Notes under the pieces: generated by a model
The model's input: only the letters and a program-made list of their open reading frames with translations
Databases searched by the model: none
Told to the model about the DNA's origin: nothing
Made by a program: the position numbers and the translations under genes
Part shown: one piece after another, positions 1-12,000 of the stretch
Position numbering within the stretch: position 1 is the first letter of the stretch
Layout: every line of letters begins with the position of its first letter
Assembly: GCF_030265065.1 (NCBI RefSeq)
Contig: NC_080397.1
Coordinates: 63,930,501 to 63,994,500, forward strand
Direction of reading: 5' to 3'
Length of the DNA stretch: 64,000 nt
Origin: Corythoichthys intestinalis
Taxonomy: Eukaryota; Chordata; Actinopteri; Syngnathiformes; Syngnathidae

Positions 1-255
1 AGGCAGAGGGTTCACTTATTTTTCCCCCTTCTGTCATTGTTTGCATGCTATCCTCATTAAAATATGAAAACCTATGTTTGGGTGGTTTTAGTTAAAGCAG
101 ACACTGTTTTTACACCTGTTCAATTTTGACAAATATCAGATCACATTTGATGGTGATTTTATGCAGAAATGGTGAGGAGAAGCGGCATGGAAAATGAATG
201 AATGAATGAATGTGAGAAATTCCAAAAGGTTCACATATTTTTTCATACCACTGTA
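1..255 (+). mobile_element. Tc1-like transposon, 3' terminal remnant
   Basis: The terminal ~210 bases match, in reverse complement, the element at 33939-34342: shared stretches include AAAGCAGACACTGTTTT-like subterminal sequence, GTGATTTTATGCAGAAAT and GAGAAATTCCAAAAGGTTCA, ending near CACTGTA. About 41 bases at 171-211 (GAGGAGAAGCGGCATGG plus GAAT repeats) interrupt the terminal repeat and look like a fish SINE/LINE 3' tail. The left part lies outside the window. No transposase remains here. Confidence 0.75.
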
Positions 256-1583
256 ATGCACATGTGAATTCTATACGAATGCTACGAGTTACATTTGGGG
301 TGTGATGATTAAATACAACAGAACAGTAAGTCTCTGTCATTGTACAGAGTACAATGAGATTTAAAGCTTTGCCATCATGTGCACCGCATAAAACGAAAGC
401 AAAAGTACAAGCTAATATAAAAAACAGGTTACAGTTTACACAGATTGCGAGTAAAGTGAAGGCGTATGGTGACTTTCATTTTCGGACAAATCTCTTCAAG
501 TTGCTCGCAATATTTTGTCTTGTCAGCAAAGAAGAAGGCTTGTGCGTGGCACTCGAACCCACCGCAAAGTAGGAGGTGAACCCTCGTCTCGTTCCCGTCA
601 CAAAGCTCTAGGATTCGGCTGTCTTTTTTAGATGGGCCACTAACGTGAGGTGACAAGGAGGCTATACTTTTTTTTTTTTTTGCCGCATGGAAAGGATCAC
701 TGCGAGACCGGCCGGCTGGCCATTCGGTCGACTAACTTCTCCGCGGCTTCATTATTTGCTTTCTTCCACCTTTTTCATATTAATCCCACCGGTGTCAGTC
801 AAAATAACTCGCCGATCAGGAAGCAGATATTTTCGCTGTTTGACTTGTTTTATTGAAGAAGCTAGTACGAAGCGCGTGCTAGCTCAAGTTAGCTCTGTCA
901 GCTGTTTTGAAGACAAGCGGGGGGGGGGGGGGGGGGCTTCAAAGAATCATTTCATTTCAAAAAATCTTATCGAAAGCAATATTAGACACACCATTCAAAC
1001 GAAAGTGTGGGTGTCAAGTTTGGAAGGCGAACCTTGGTTGGCTGTCATCGTCGTCCCGTGTGTCTTTTCGCCGTAATGTCGTCACGTCTGATTCGAATGA
1101 ATGAGTCTTGTTTAAAAAAAAAAAAAAAAAAAGGTTGTGGGGGCGCTGTGTCCAACTAGCTGGACTTTTTACGCTATGCTAATCGTTTGATAGGTTCTTT
1201 GCAATACGTGCGTCACTTCAAATGAACATTAAAATTAAAATGACACTTTAAGTCCGTTACGAAGCATTAGCCACGTTAGCCAATGGAGTAGGCTGCGTTA
1301 GAACGCATTTCTACTTAATGCACAAGTAGCATAACTGATTTACGAATACTGTACTGCATAATCGAATGTTAGCACGAGGTAGCTAACCACGCTAAATCGC
1401 GACATAAACAAATTCTGAGAATACGCCTCCTAACACATTCGTCATTAGCCTAGAGCGACGAAACACGAGTTTGGCGCACTAATTAGCGTGAAAAAATAGT
1501 ATATTGTTCAAGCACACAAGACAGAGAAAAGGCAGTGTTTTTGTTGTTGTTTTGACTTGTGTTCGTCAGTTTTCTCTTTTTAC
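256..1583. other. Non-coding stretch, no gene recognised
   Basis: I see no conserved exon here. It holds a G homopolymer near 919-936 and an A homopolymer near 1114-1131. Part of it would be the first intron of the minus-strand gene whose first coding exon is at 1584-1701. Short open frames at 429-656 (-) and 687-1076 (+) have no recognisable family. Confidence 0.5.
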
Positions 1584-1701
1584 CTTCCTCCGAGTCTCTC
1601 CCTCTAAAACTGCGCTCGTCGTCGTCGTCCACGCTGTCGAGCTCCTCTTCGTCGTTGTAGTAATCCAACGAGGACGAGAGCAAAGCGGCGGTGGAAGCCA
1701 T
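1584..1701 (-). CDS. First coding exon of an unrecognised acidic protein
   Basis: The reverse strand opens with ATG at 1701 and encodes 39 residues plus one base before a good donor (GAAG|GTAAAA). The peptide starts MASTAALLSSSLDYYNDEEE and continues as an Asp/Glu run followed by an Arg/Ser segment. This is the make-up of the disordered N-terminus of many nuclear proteins, but I do not recognise the family. The rest of the gene would lie left of the window. A purine-rich GAC/GAG codon run makes the opposite strand look like a CGT repeat, so a repeat-derived artefact cannot be excluded. Codon use, Kozak-like context and a matching donor favour a real exon. Confidence 0.5.
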
Positions 1702-2323
1702 GGAAAATTTAGCAGTTCAGCCTTCCCACCCTTGTGTCCGAATGAAACCGAGAAAGACGGCTTCAAAAAGGAATTAGGTTTTTTCCCCCAGTGTTGTTGT
1801 TGTTGTTTTTTTTTTGCGCGTACCTCCGTTCGGCGCCTACAAAAAGCAAAAGACCCCTGCGAGACAAGCGGCGTACTGCGGTGCCTGTTTGAAAATAGAG
1901 ACATTTTAAAGTCAAAAGTGGGACAACCTTACGTTAATTTGATCTTTAACTCAATATTTTATGTTAGGTAGCTCGAATTTTTTCATTTTGAACATGTTTA
2001 ATTGGCGGTTTAACCTTGGCGAGCGGTCGTTAAGGTTGGCATATTTACGGTCACTCACGTGATAATTAGGCTTGAGAGTCAACAGTCTCCAGCCCAATCA
2101 CAGTGTAAAACACGCCCAGTTCAATCAAAAGCAGCCCAAATGACAACCAAGATGTTTCACTTATACAACGCAATCTATATTTTTTTTATATAATAAACAG
2201 CTCAACAGTGGGAGACACTTTTTAGGAGAAATCATTGCTATTTCGCCTATAAGCATCATGGGAGATGTAGTTCTTCTTAGAAAAGTTTAAAACTTGTGTT
2301 ATTTTTATTTTGACAAACAACAA
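1702..2323. other. Intergenic stretch upstream of the acidic-protein exon
   Basis: This holds the likely promoter and 5' UTR of the minus-strand gene. A T-rich tract lies at 1808-1818. No TATA box, repeat family or conserved exon was recognised. Confidence 0.4.
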
Positions 2324-2387
2324 TTAAAGCAACACTAGGTAACTTTTCAACTTTAATGGAATATTTTCGTAACATTTGCGATAATAT

Positions 2388-2835
2388 GTGTAACCGGAGT
2401 GTCAGCGCCGCCACGCGAACCCGCGCGGGCACAATATTTCCACTCGGCAGTTACGTACATTAACCGCTGTGCCATAAGCTCGAGCCAACGGCACAGCCGC
2501 CAGCGCGCCCACATGAAGGAATCGGCAGGGAGGTTTCCACGCTCCACAACGGACCTGCATGTACCTGTTACACGCACCCCCCGAAACCTTCGCTGCCGAA
2601 CCGGGTCACGGCACCATTGTAACCAGAGTGTCAGCGCCGCCCCGCGTTCCGCTCCCACCTCTGACTTGACTGGGACGCGAATCCGCGCGTGCACAACGCT
2701 TCCACTCGGCAGGTAGGTACGTTAACCGCTGTGCCATAAGCTCGAGCCGACGGCACAACCGCCAGCGCACCCACATGAAGGAATCGGCAGGGAGGTTTCC
2801 ACGCTCCACAACGGACCTGCGTGAACCCGTTACAT
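2388..2835 (+). repeat. Two-copy tandem repeat, ~220 bp units
   Basis: Two GC-rich units, about 2388-2610 and 2620-2835, share GAGTGTCAGCGCCGCC, TTCCACTCGGCAG, GTGCCATAAGCTCGAGCC and CATGAAGGAATCGGCAGGGA. They are about 85-90% alike by eye, and the second has an insertion of about 25 bases. It reads open on both strands, but the peptides are repeat-derived. Confidence 0.8.
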
Positions 2836-2889
2836 ATGTAGACTAACAACTAGTTGAATCACACCTGTGGAGATGTCAACCGATCACCA

Positions 2890-4925
2890 CGTGGTGGTGA
2901 GTTGGCTACAATGGTGGGGGAAGATGCGGCTCCGGCAGACCCAAAAGTTTTATGAGGGTATGCTGGGAACGCCTGGCGGAGTCCCCTGTCCAGAGTAGTT
3001 TCAACTCCCATCTCTGGCAGAGCTTCTCATATGTTCAGGGAGAGGAGGGAGTGGACCATGTTTCGCACCTCTATCGTAGAGGCGGCTGACCGAAGCTGCG
3101 GCCGCAAGTGTGGCGGCAATCCCAGAACCCGCTGGTGGACACCATCGGTGAGGGATGCCGTCAAGCTGAAGAAGGAGTCTTATCGCACCTTTTTGGCCTG
3201 CGGGTCTCCAGAGGCAGCTGATGGGTACCAGCTGGCCAAGCGGTACGCGGGTCGGGCGGTCACAGAGGCAAAAACCCGGGCATGGGAGGAGTTCGGTGAG
3301 GTCATGGAGAACGACTTCCAGACGGCCTCAGAGAAATTTTGGTCCACCATCAGGTTTCTCATGAGAAGAAAGCAGTGCACCACCAACACAGTGTATAGTG
3401 TGGATGGGGCGCTGCTGACCTTAACCAGGGATGTTGTGAGTTGGTGGACCAATTACTTTGAAGACCTCCTCAATTCAACCGACACGCCTTCCCATGTGGA
3501 AGCACAGCCTGGGGACTCCGAGGCGGGTCCTCCTATCTCTGGGGTTGAAGTGAACGAGGTGGTTAAAAAGCTCCTCAGTGGCAGAGCCCCGGGGGTGGAT
3601 GAGATCTGCCCGGAGTTTCTAAAGGCTCTGGATGTTGTAGGGTTGTCTTGGTTGACACGTCTCTGCAACATTCAATGGACATCGAGGATAGTGCCTCTGG
3701 ATTGGCAGACGGGTGGTGGTCCATCTTTAGGGAGATCACACTACTCAGCCTCCCTGGGAAGGTCTACTCAGGGGTATTGGAGAGGAGGATCCGTCAGGAG
3801 CAGTGTGGTTTTCGTCCGGGCCATGGAACAGCGGATCAGCTCTATTCCCTCAGTAGGGTTGTCGGGGGGTCATGGGAGTTTGCCCAACCAGTCTACATGT
3901 GTTTTGTGGACTTGGAGAAAGCGTTCGACCGTGTCCCCCGCGGAGTCCTGTCGTGGGTGCTCCGGGAGTATGGGCTCTCGGAATTCCTGATACGGGGGAT
4001 GCGGTCCCTGTATGACCGGTGTCAGAGCTTGGTCCGTGTAACCGGTTGTAAGTCTGATCCGTTTCCAGTGAGAGTTGGTCCCCGCCAAGGCTGCCCTATA
4101 TCACCGGTTCTGCTCATTACCTTTGTGGACAGAATATCCACTGGAGCTGTTCGCAACCGAGTTTGAAGTGATCGGGATGAGAATCAGCACCTCTAAATCC
4201 GAGACTATGGTCCTCAATCGGGAAAAGGTGTAATGCCCTCTCTCGGTCAAGGATGAGGTCCTTCCCAAAGTGGAGGAGTTGAAGTATCTCGGGGTGTTGT
4301 TCACGAGTGACGGAAAAATTGAACGGGAGATCGACAGCCGGATAGGTGCTGCGCCTGCAGTGTTGCGGACTCTACATCGATCCGCCGTGGTGAAGAGGGA
4401 GCTGAACCGAAAGGCAAAACTCTGTATTTACCGTCCGATTTACGTTCCTACCCTCACCTATGGTCACGAGCTGTAGGTCATGACCGAAAGAACAAGATCC
4501 CGGATACAAGCAGCCGAAATGAGTTTCGTCTGTAGGATGTCCGGTTTCTCCTTTAGAGATAAGGTGAGAAGCTCGTTCATCCGGGACGTGCTCAGAGTAG
4601 AGACGCTGCGCCTCCACATCGAGAGGAGCCAGATGAGGTGGCTTGGACATCTGATTAGGATGCCTCTGGGGCGCCTCCCTGGTGAGGTATTCCGAGCACA
4701 TCCCACAGGGAGGACACCACGGGGCCGACCCAGGTCATCCTGGGAAAACTATGTCTCCCGGCTGGCCTGGGAACGCCTTGGGATACCCCAAGAAGAGCTG
4801 GCTGAAGTGGCTGTGGAGAGGCTTCCCTCCTCCTCCTTTCTGGGCTTCCCTTCTGAAGCTGCTGCGCCCGCGACCCGGCCTGGGATAAGCGGGAGAAAAT
4901 GGATCGATGGATGGATGACAACAAT
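2890..4925 (+). mobile_element. Non-LTR retrotransposon (LINE), 5'-truncated and dead
   Basis: Reverse-transcriptase fragments occur in successive frames. A linker region at 3031-3700 includes WWTPSVRDAVKLKKE and GRAPGVDEICPEFLKAL. The RT core at 3890-4150 includes FVDLEKAFDRVPRGVL and GPRQGCPISPVLL. The C-terminal part at 4260-4900 includes LKYLGVLFTSDGKIEREID and RWLGHLIRMPLG. The segment that should carry the catalytic (Y/F)ADD box is deleted between about 4138 and 4150, and there are several frameshifts and a stop. The endonuclease is absent. The 3' end has a short GGATGGATG tail at 4907-4917, as in fish LINEs of this kind. The clade is uncertain (I/Nimb- or RTE-like). A minus-strand fragment of the same family lies at 39541-40010. 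Confidence 0.85.
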
Positions 4926-5539
4926 TTGAATGACACCTGAGGGGGTCTGTATCACTTTCACCAGCACTAATTAACTTTGAGGAGCGAGTGTAAGTCCGTT
5001 CATTGATTATTCTTGAGTATCCTGGTAGCTTCCCTTTTTTCCCTTCTCTGGCAAAACTTTTTGTCTCTTTTGTTACTCTGCCATCTTTGCAGAACTCACG
5101 CGAAAGGGTTCGCGTCGACTTCCGTCTTTATAATAAATGGGGAAAGGGGGAAGTAACGCATGCCGTAAAGCAGTCAGCACATTTGTAGGTTTTGTTTTTG
5201 TGTATGGCTGGGTTTTTGCCACCCTCCTCAAAATTAATTAGTGCCGGTGAAAGCAATACAGACCCCCTCAAGATATTAAAAAAAGTGTCATTCAACTAGT
5301 TGTCAGTCGATATATTATCACAAATGTTATGAAAATATTTTATAAAGGTTGAAAAGTTACCTAGTGTTGCTTTAAATAGCAATAAATAAAATGAATTTAA
5401 AAAATAAACACAAAAACAGGCATGCGTAGTTTAAATATGTATATGTATTTGTGTATATATAATTCTAAATAATATAATATTAATTAGAAGAAAGAAAAAA
5501 AAAGACAAGAAACTACATTCTCTTCAATGTACGGGCGTT

Positions 5540-6060
5540 GCCTTTGATAGGACCGTTGCCCCCGCCAACATGTCCGCCAGATAGGCGTGTCGCTCTGCCG
5601 GGCTGCTCGTGCGCGCGTCTTTCTTTGTATCTACGAGCCGGAGGATTCGCCTTTTGGGGAAGTGAGTGAGTGAGAGTGCGTTTAGTAAACCTTAGTTTAC
5701 CTTAGTCTCTATGTCTCTATGATGACACAAAGAGCTCTTTAGGAAGGAAAACTCGACGTTGTCGTCACGTATTTTACATTTGCACATGAAAGGTTTGTCT
5801 TAACCGATAATGACTCGGCCGGTATTAACACTCAACCCGTGATTCGTTCGAGCCGAGTCTCGTGGGACCATTTGACACCGCAATTGCGGGACGCCCGAAC
5901 GAGGAAAACGGACGTTGCTTTGAGTGGCCTGACTGAGCAGCACGCCAAACTTGGAACTAGGTGACACGCTGGAAGAGACTCATCCAGTCCGAGGAGGAGG
6001 CTGTGGCGATGCCCGAACATGTGAGCTGAACGCCGGGAAAGCCGACATCGACAACGACAT
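5540..6060 (+). promoter_or_regulatory. Putative MFSD14B promoter and 5' UTR
   Basis: This interval is richer in CpG than its surroundings (for example CTCGTGCGCGCGTC at 5606) and is free of recognised transposons. It lies just upstream of a donor-ended open stretch at 6061-6078. No TATA box is evident. Assignment to MFSD14B rests on position and strand only. Confidence 0.3.
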
Positions 6061-6078
6061 CATGCTGGTCCGGAGCCC
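6061..6078 (+). CDS. mfsd14b: Tentative MFSD14B start exon
   Basis: ATG at 6061 sits in a fair context (ATCATGC) and encodes MLVRSP before a donor CCT|GTAAGC. The phase (0) matches exon 2 if that exon starts at 13253. The frame is open upstream to a stop at 5930 but has no earlier ATG, so the protein would have a much shorter N-terminus than human MFSD14B. An unrecognised upstream exon or a different first exon is equally possible. Confidence 0.35.
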
Positions 6079-9000
6079 TGTAAGCCTTTTATCTTGGAAA
6101 CGTCGGCTAACGTTAGCATCACCGGACGCCTCTAACAATGGCGGCTAATAACGCAGTTAGAAAGCAGAGAAATTGGGAATGACGTTGTCAACGGTTCTAG
6201 CAAACGAAGTGATTTGTCACGTAAATTATTCTTCTCACTTCTCGGCCAATGATAAATTTGCACACGCACATAAAAAAAAAGCAACAGAAGCAGGTAGTGG
6301 TGTGCGATATGAGAAAAATCCCCATCACGATATGCTATTTTATACCGCGATAGCCATAATCATTTGATGGAGAAAAATAAAACGTACGACATACTATAAC
6401 AGCTTTTATTTCATTCTTATTTGCCACACAGATAAACAAGTGCATGCATCTCAACAATATTAAAATATTATCTAAAGCTAGTGACTTTCCCTCCAAAAAC
6501 AAGGGATGTCCCATTGCATATTTTTGCACCAGAGTCACCTCATTTTGAGAATCTGCCGATACTACCGATTTATTTTTATTACTTGAACAAAAGTTCCAAA
6601 CATGTAACAGTCCTCTTCCGCTGTTTCCAGGGGAGTTGCAGAATTATAAAACGTAAAAAGGGTAGCCCCCGGGTTAAGAACGAATTCCGTTCCTATACTG
6701 GCGACATAACCCAAATTTCCGCATTAGTCGGATTAAGTACCCCTACAAAATATCTATCCAAAAAGTCCAAAAGTATTGTATGTTGTTTAACCCTTTAACA
6801 CCGAACTTGTCTGATGCGACACGTTTACGCATATCATCTTTGAAGCCTCGTAACGCTGTAATTACGTCACCCACGTGCCCCTGGTTGCTCTCGTTTGAAA
6901 GTACGGAAGTTGATGTCCACACCAGTTTTTATTTGAAGTCAATCGACGAAGTAAAACGGGAGATAATGTCATTTGAGTTTTATAGTTTTATTGCACTCAT
7001 AAATATGCATTAAAACGCTGCATGGACCATGTGTCTATCTCCATATTTCCATCATTTCTTGTTCTTTTTTCAAAACCGAAAGCAGCACAAAAGACTACAT
7101 ATCCCAAGAGCCGTTGTGATGTCAAAAAGGACAAACCTAATGTGAACATTTTTTGTAAATTGACGAGCAAGGCGCCAACTAAGTGAAAGGAGACACGCGT
7201 AGCAAGCAACGGCCGGTTGGATTGAACGAGCGTCTTTGAAACGTGCAGAATGAATCGAAAACTAAATTTAGCGCAAGCTAATGCATTATTTCATTAACTC
7301 AAGGAATAGGATGAGCTGTATTTGTCATTGTTTTCCTCGGATCAGTCGGCGTCTCGGCGAGTAGAAATGACAGCAGCGCGCAAATGGTGGATGAGTAGGC
7401 TGTGTGACGTTGTATGTGACGCAGCTTAGTGACATGTTCAAAAACAAACTTTATTGAGTGCGCAAAAAAAAAAAAAAACTTTATTGGGTCGCATGCCTTA
7501 AAAAAAATGAATTGGACTGAACTACTTGTCAATATTTTTGAAAATACTTATTTTTCAATGTTTGTTATTTTTTCTTCACGATTAATCTTTTCAATTTTTA
7601 TATAGATGTGTGTTCGAGAAGCTTGATTGCATGTACATATATACCTTTGATAAGGTGATGGGTACAATACCTAACTTCACAAAGAGATATCCTCCAAACC
7701 CTTTTTGTGTTGGATAATATATATATATTTTTTTCTCACTATTTTGCACTGTATATAACCTGTTTTGACCATAGTATGTGTGAAGGCCAAAAACGCCTAT
7801 GACCATAGCTGCTGTTTGTGTTGAATTGTCAAACATAAAACTATTCAATCTTATTTTTTTCGATTGAATGTTTATCCTAGCAAGTTAAATAAATATTATC
7901 AAGCTTCAAAACGGTTGGTCGAGCATGTTTGGTTGTCAGTGGGACTTCAACATTACAAATTTTGAAAAAAGATTTTGGGATTTTTTTTGTCTTTTTGGGT
8001 CCAAAATGTGGATTAAAGTTGGTCAGTGAAGAAAACAACAGTTTGGACATGAAGTTCAAGGTATCCTGAAAAAGGGACCCAACTTGGCCATTGTGAACAG
8101 TTTTTTCTTTGAAATATAAAGGCAACACCAAAGGCATGCAAATTCGGCCAAAATAGGCGTAGCTGTTAAAGGGTTAATGATGGAGTATTGCGACAATACA
8201 ATAAGACCCAACGCTGCCTTCTGGTGGCAGCGTTGGGTCTTGCTGGACTGTTGACCTATGACTAAAGAGCAGACTCTCCTCTGACATGGATAAAGGACAA
8301 CTGCGCTCTGGTTTGGCCCACACAAGGCTGTAAGTTGTTTCAGCTAATAATATGTTTGTTTATGCATTTATAATTAGGTTTACAGTTTGTGGAGTTACGT
8401 GTGAGGCACTTTGAAAATATATTTTTTTATAAATTTAAAACCCATTCCTTTTCTCCCGATTTGATCCTCTCAAAAATGGTGCAATCGGCCCGATTTCCGA
8501 TCACGGGATCGGCTCGGGGACATCCCTACCCAAAACCGTTTAAAGCCAAAAGTATTTTTTTCTAAATCAAAATAGAAAAAAACAAATGATCCTTACTCCA
8601 ATTTGTTTATATCGTACCATTCATGCCATTCTCAAATTGCTCAACATCGTTGACCTGTTCGTCTTCAAGACCACTTAGTGGTGATATACAGCAAATAAAC
8701 CTGTATGAGCTTTGATCCAATTGGCTGCAAAGCGAAATATGTAAATGTAACATTCACATGTCATGTTCTGTGATCATTAAAGATGGGCCGGGCAAAAGTA
8801 TTTGCACCCTCAGTCCAATACTTGGTAGCACAACCTTTAGACAAAATAACTGCGAACAACCATCAATGACTTTCTTACAATGCTCTGCTGGAATTTTAGA
8901 CCCTTCTTCTTTGGCCAAGTGCTCCAGGTCTCTGAGATTTGAAGGCTGCCATTTTCAGATCTCTCCACAGGTGTTCTATGGGATTCAGGTCTGGACTCAT

Positions 9001-12000
9001 TGCTGGCCCATTTAGCAGTCTCCAGTTTTTTTTTCCCAAACAGTGTTGTAGTGTGTTTTGGGTCTTTGTCCTGCTAGAAGACCCATGACCTCTGAGGGAG
9101 ACCCAGCTGTCTCGCACCAGGCCCTACATTATGCTGCAAAATTTGTCGGTAGTCTTCAGACTTCATCATGCCATGCACACGGTCAAGAATTTCAGTGCCA
9201 GAGGCAGCAAGGAAACCCTAAAACATCAGAGAACATCCGCCATCTTAGACTGTGGGGACTGTGTTCTTTTCTTTGAAGGCCTCGTTTTTTTCCCCTGTAA
9301 ACTCTCTGTTGATGCCTTTTCCCAAAAAGCTCTACTTTTGTCTCGTCTGACCAGAGAACATTATTCCAAAATGTTTTTGGCTTTCTCAGGTCAGTTTTGG
9401 CTAACTCCAGACTGGCTTTTTTATGTCTCTGGGTCAGAAGTGGAGTCTTCCTGAGTATCCTATTATAGAGTCCCTTTTCATTCAGACGCGGACGGATAGT
9501 ACAGGTTGCAACTGTTGTACCCTCGGACCGAGGGACAGCTTGAACTTGTTTGGACGTTTGCCGAGGTTCTTTATCCACCATCCGCACAATCTTTAGCTGA
9601 AATCAATTTTTCTTTTCCGTCTACATCAGACATGTCCAAAGTGCGGCCCGGGGGCCAAATGCGGCCCGTGGTCCAATTTCATCCGGCCCCCAGCCTCTGT
9701 CATAAGATCAATAACGTCTGGCCCGCACACAGACTTTTAATAAATTGGTCAGCAGTACTGATACCAGCATATGAGGTAGCTTACACATTAAATGCTGCTC
9801 CTCATTTACCCACTAAAAGGCAGCAGCACTCTAAGCAACGTTACCCCGTGTGATGCTTGACTCTAAAATGGCAACAATCAAGAACAAAAAAAAAGTAAAC
9901 TGCGACGGCCGACGCTTCGAGGATAGGTGGAAATTGGACTATTTCTTCACTGAAATGAACAACAACTGTGTCTGCCTTATTTGCAAAGAGACAGTCGCTG
10001 TTTTTAAAGAGTTCAATGTGAGGCGATATTACCAAACAAGACACGCTGACATGTACAACAAGATTACAGGGAAAATACGCAGCGAGAAACTGAAGCAACT
10101 TGAAGCTAGTTTAATTTCACAGCAGCAATATCCCGAGAGTCGAAGGCCACAAAAGCTAGTTGCGAGATTCTTGAAATTATTAAATAAAAATAATAATAAT
10201 AAAGCAAATGTGACACACAGAATGGCTTGCATAAATTTGCTTAAACATATTGTTCTACTTAAAGGACGTCAGCCAAGGTGGGCCCCCCACATTCTTACCA
10301 CACCAAATCTGGCCCCCTATGCAAAAAGTTTAGACACCCCTGGTCTACATCTAGGGAGGTTAGCCACAGTACTGTGGGCTTTATTTACACTTAGTGAGGA
10401 CACTGCGCATGGTAGACACAGGAACATTCAGGTCTTTGGAGATGGACTTGTAGCCTTGAGATTGCCCGTGCTTCCTCACAACTTTGCTTGTCAAGTCTTC
10501 AGACAGTTCTTTGGTCTTCTTTCTTTTCTCCATGCTCAGTGTGGTACACACAAGGACGCAGGACAGAGGTTGAGTCAACTTGAATCAATTTTAACTGGCT
10601 GCAAGTGTGATTTAGTTACTGCCACCCCCTGTTATGTGCCACAGATAAGTAACTGGTACTGTTAATTACACAAAATAGAGAAGCATCACATGATTTTTCA
10701 AAGGGTAACAATTAGGGCTGTCAAACGATAAATTTTTTTAATCGAGTTAATTACAGCTTAAAAATTAATTAATCGTAATTAATCGCAATTCAAACCATCT
10801 ATAAAATATGCCATATTTTTCTGTAAATTATATATATATATATTCTGTAAAATAAATTGTTGGAATGGAAAGATAAGACACAAGATGGATATATATACAT
10901 TCAACATACGCTACATAAGGACTGTAGTGGGCATTTCACTCTACTGTCATTTAAATCTCTTCTTCCTTTTTCATCTGATTTATTAATAAAATGGCCTCAA
11001 ACCATTGTCCTCTTTAGACCGTCGTAAAACTACAAAAAAAAGTACACAAGCATTGCATTAGCAACAACGTTAGCTTAGCACGCTATACAGGTTCACTAAA
11101 CATAAACAAAAAGCGTCTCATACAAAAAATAGAACATTTCGCTTACTAACATAATATGTACATTCTTTACAACAACCATTCTTACGGACAAATCTTGTCC
11201 AAGGATCATATAAGCACAACATTATCAGCCCGAGACGTCGTGCAGCCATAATGAACTGGCAAGAAAACTATAAACCATGTTGCAAAGCAACCACAAGAGT
11301 TCGCTGTTGGACAGCACAAAAAGCCTTGCTGTAAAACTTACCAAAAGGCAGAATACTTTCTGAGCGGGGACATGTGCGTTAATTGCGTCAAATATTTTAA
11401 CGTGATTAATTAAAAAAATTAATTACCGCGCGTTAACGCGATAATTTTGACAACCCTAGTAACAATACTTTTGTCCGGCCCATTTTTGGAGTTTTGTGTA
11501 AAATAATTATGATTCCCCCCCTCCCCAATTCTCGTTTGTGTTTTTTCATTGGAAGCAAAACAAAGGAAGATATTACTACCAAAGCATTTGTAATTACAAT
11601 CATTTTCTGGGAGAAATGGAGCATTATCTGACAGAATTGCAGGGCTGCCAATACTTTTAGCCAGCAGTGTAGGTATGAGTGTGTGTGTGTGCAAATGGTT
11701 GTTTGTCTCGTTGGGCCACGCGATTGGTTGGCAAGCGATTCAAGGTTGACCCTGCCTACTGCCGATAGTTAGCTGGCATAGGCTCCAGCACCACCGCGAC
11801 CCTCGTGAGGAAAAGCAGCATGTAAAATGAATGAATGAATTAGTGCCACAACGATTAATCGATTAACTCGAGTATTCGATTAGAAAAAAAGATTCAAAAT
11901 AAATTTTGCTGCTTTGAGTATTCGTTTAATTAAAGTGTCGTTGTCATGGTTTGTTTTTGAAAGTGTTTGTATTTAGATTTTTTGATTTGGGTGGATACAC

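Larger units (their letters stand above)
2328..5371. mobile_element. TTAA-flanked DNA transposon, composite
   Basis: The ends are inverted: AGCAACACTAGGTAACTTTT at 2328 and its complement ending at 5371. Each end is flanked by TTAA (2324-2327 and 5372-5375). TTAA target duplications are typical of piggyBac and Kolobok elements; the ends do not begin CCY as piggyBac ends do, so Kolobok-like is the better guess. No transposase of its own was seen. It carries a tandem duplication (2388-2835) and a LINE (about 2890-4925), which together make up most of its 3 kb. Confidence 0.75.
6501..8528. mobile_element. hAT-type MITE (GGATGTCCC ends), interrupted
   Basis: The left end AAGGGATGTCCC and right end GGGGACATCCCTA are inverted. 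Flanking 8-mers CCAAAAAC (6493-6500) and CCCAAAAC (8529-8536) agree at 7 of 8 bases. The same family occurs at 57640-58620. About 1.4 kb of it is a later TTAA-flanked insertion (6791-8173). Confidence 0.75.
8780..11670 (-). mobile_element. Tc1-like transposon, interrupted twice
   Basis: The reverse strand encodes a broken Tc1-family transposase. The helix-turn-helix part is at 10381-10580 (KTKELSEDLTSKVVRKHGQ). The middle is at 9192-9587 (WNNVLWSDETKVELFG). The DDE C-terminal part is at 8896-9117 (MSPDLNPIEHLWRDLK). Frames are shifted between parts. The ends are inverted (GGGCAAAAGTATTTGC at left, GCCAATACTTTTAGCC at right) and flanked by TA. The 5' third is split by a hAT insertion (9627-10342), and a MITE (10713-11458) sits between the coding part and the right end. 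Confidence 0.88.
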
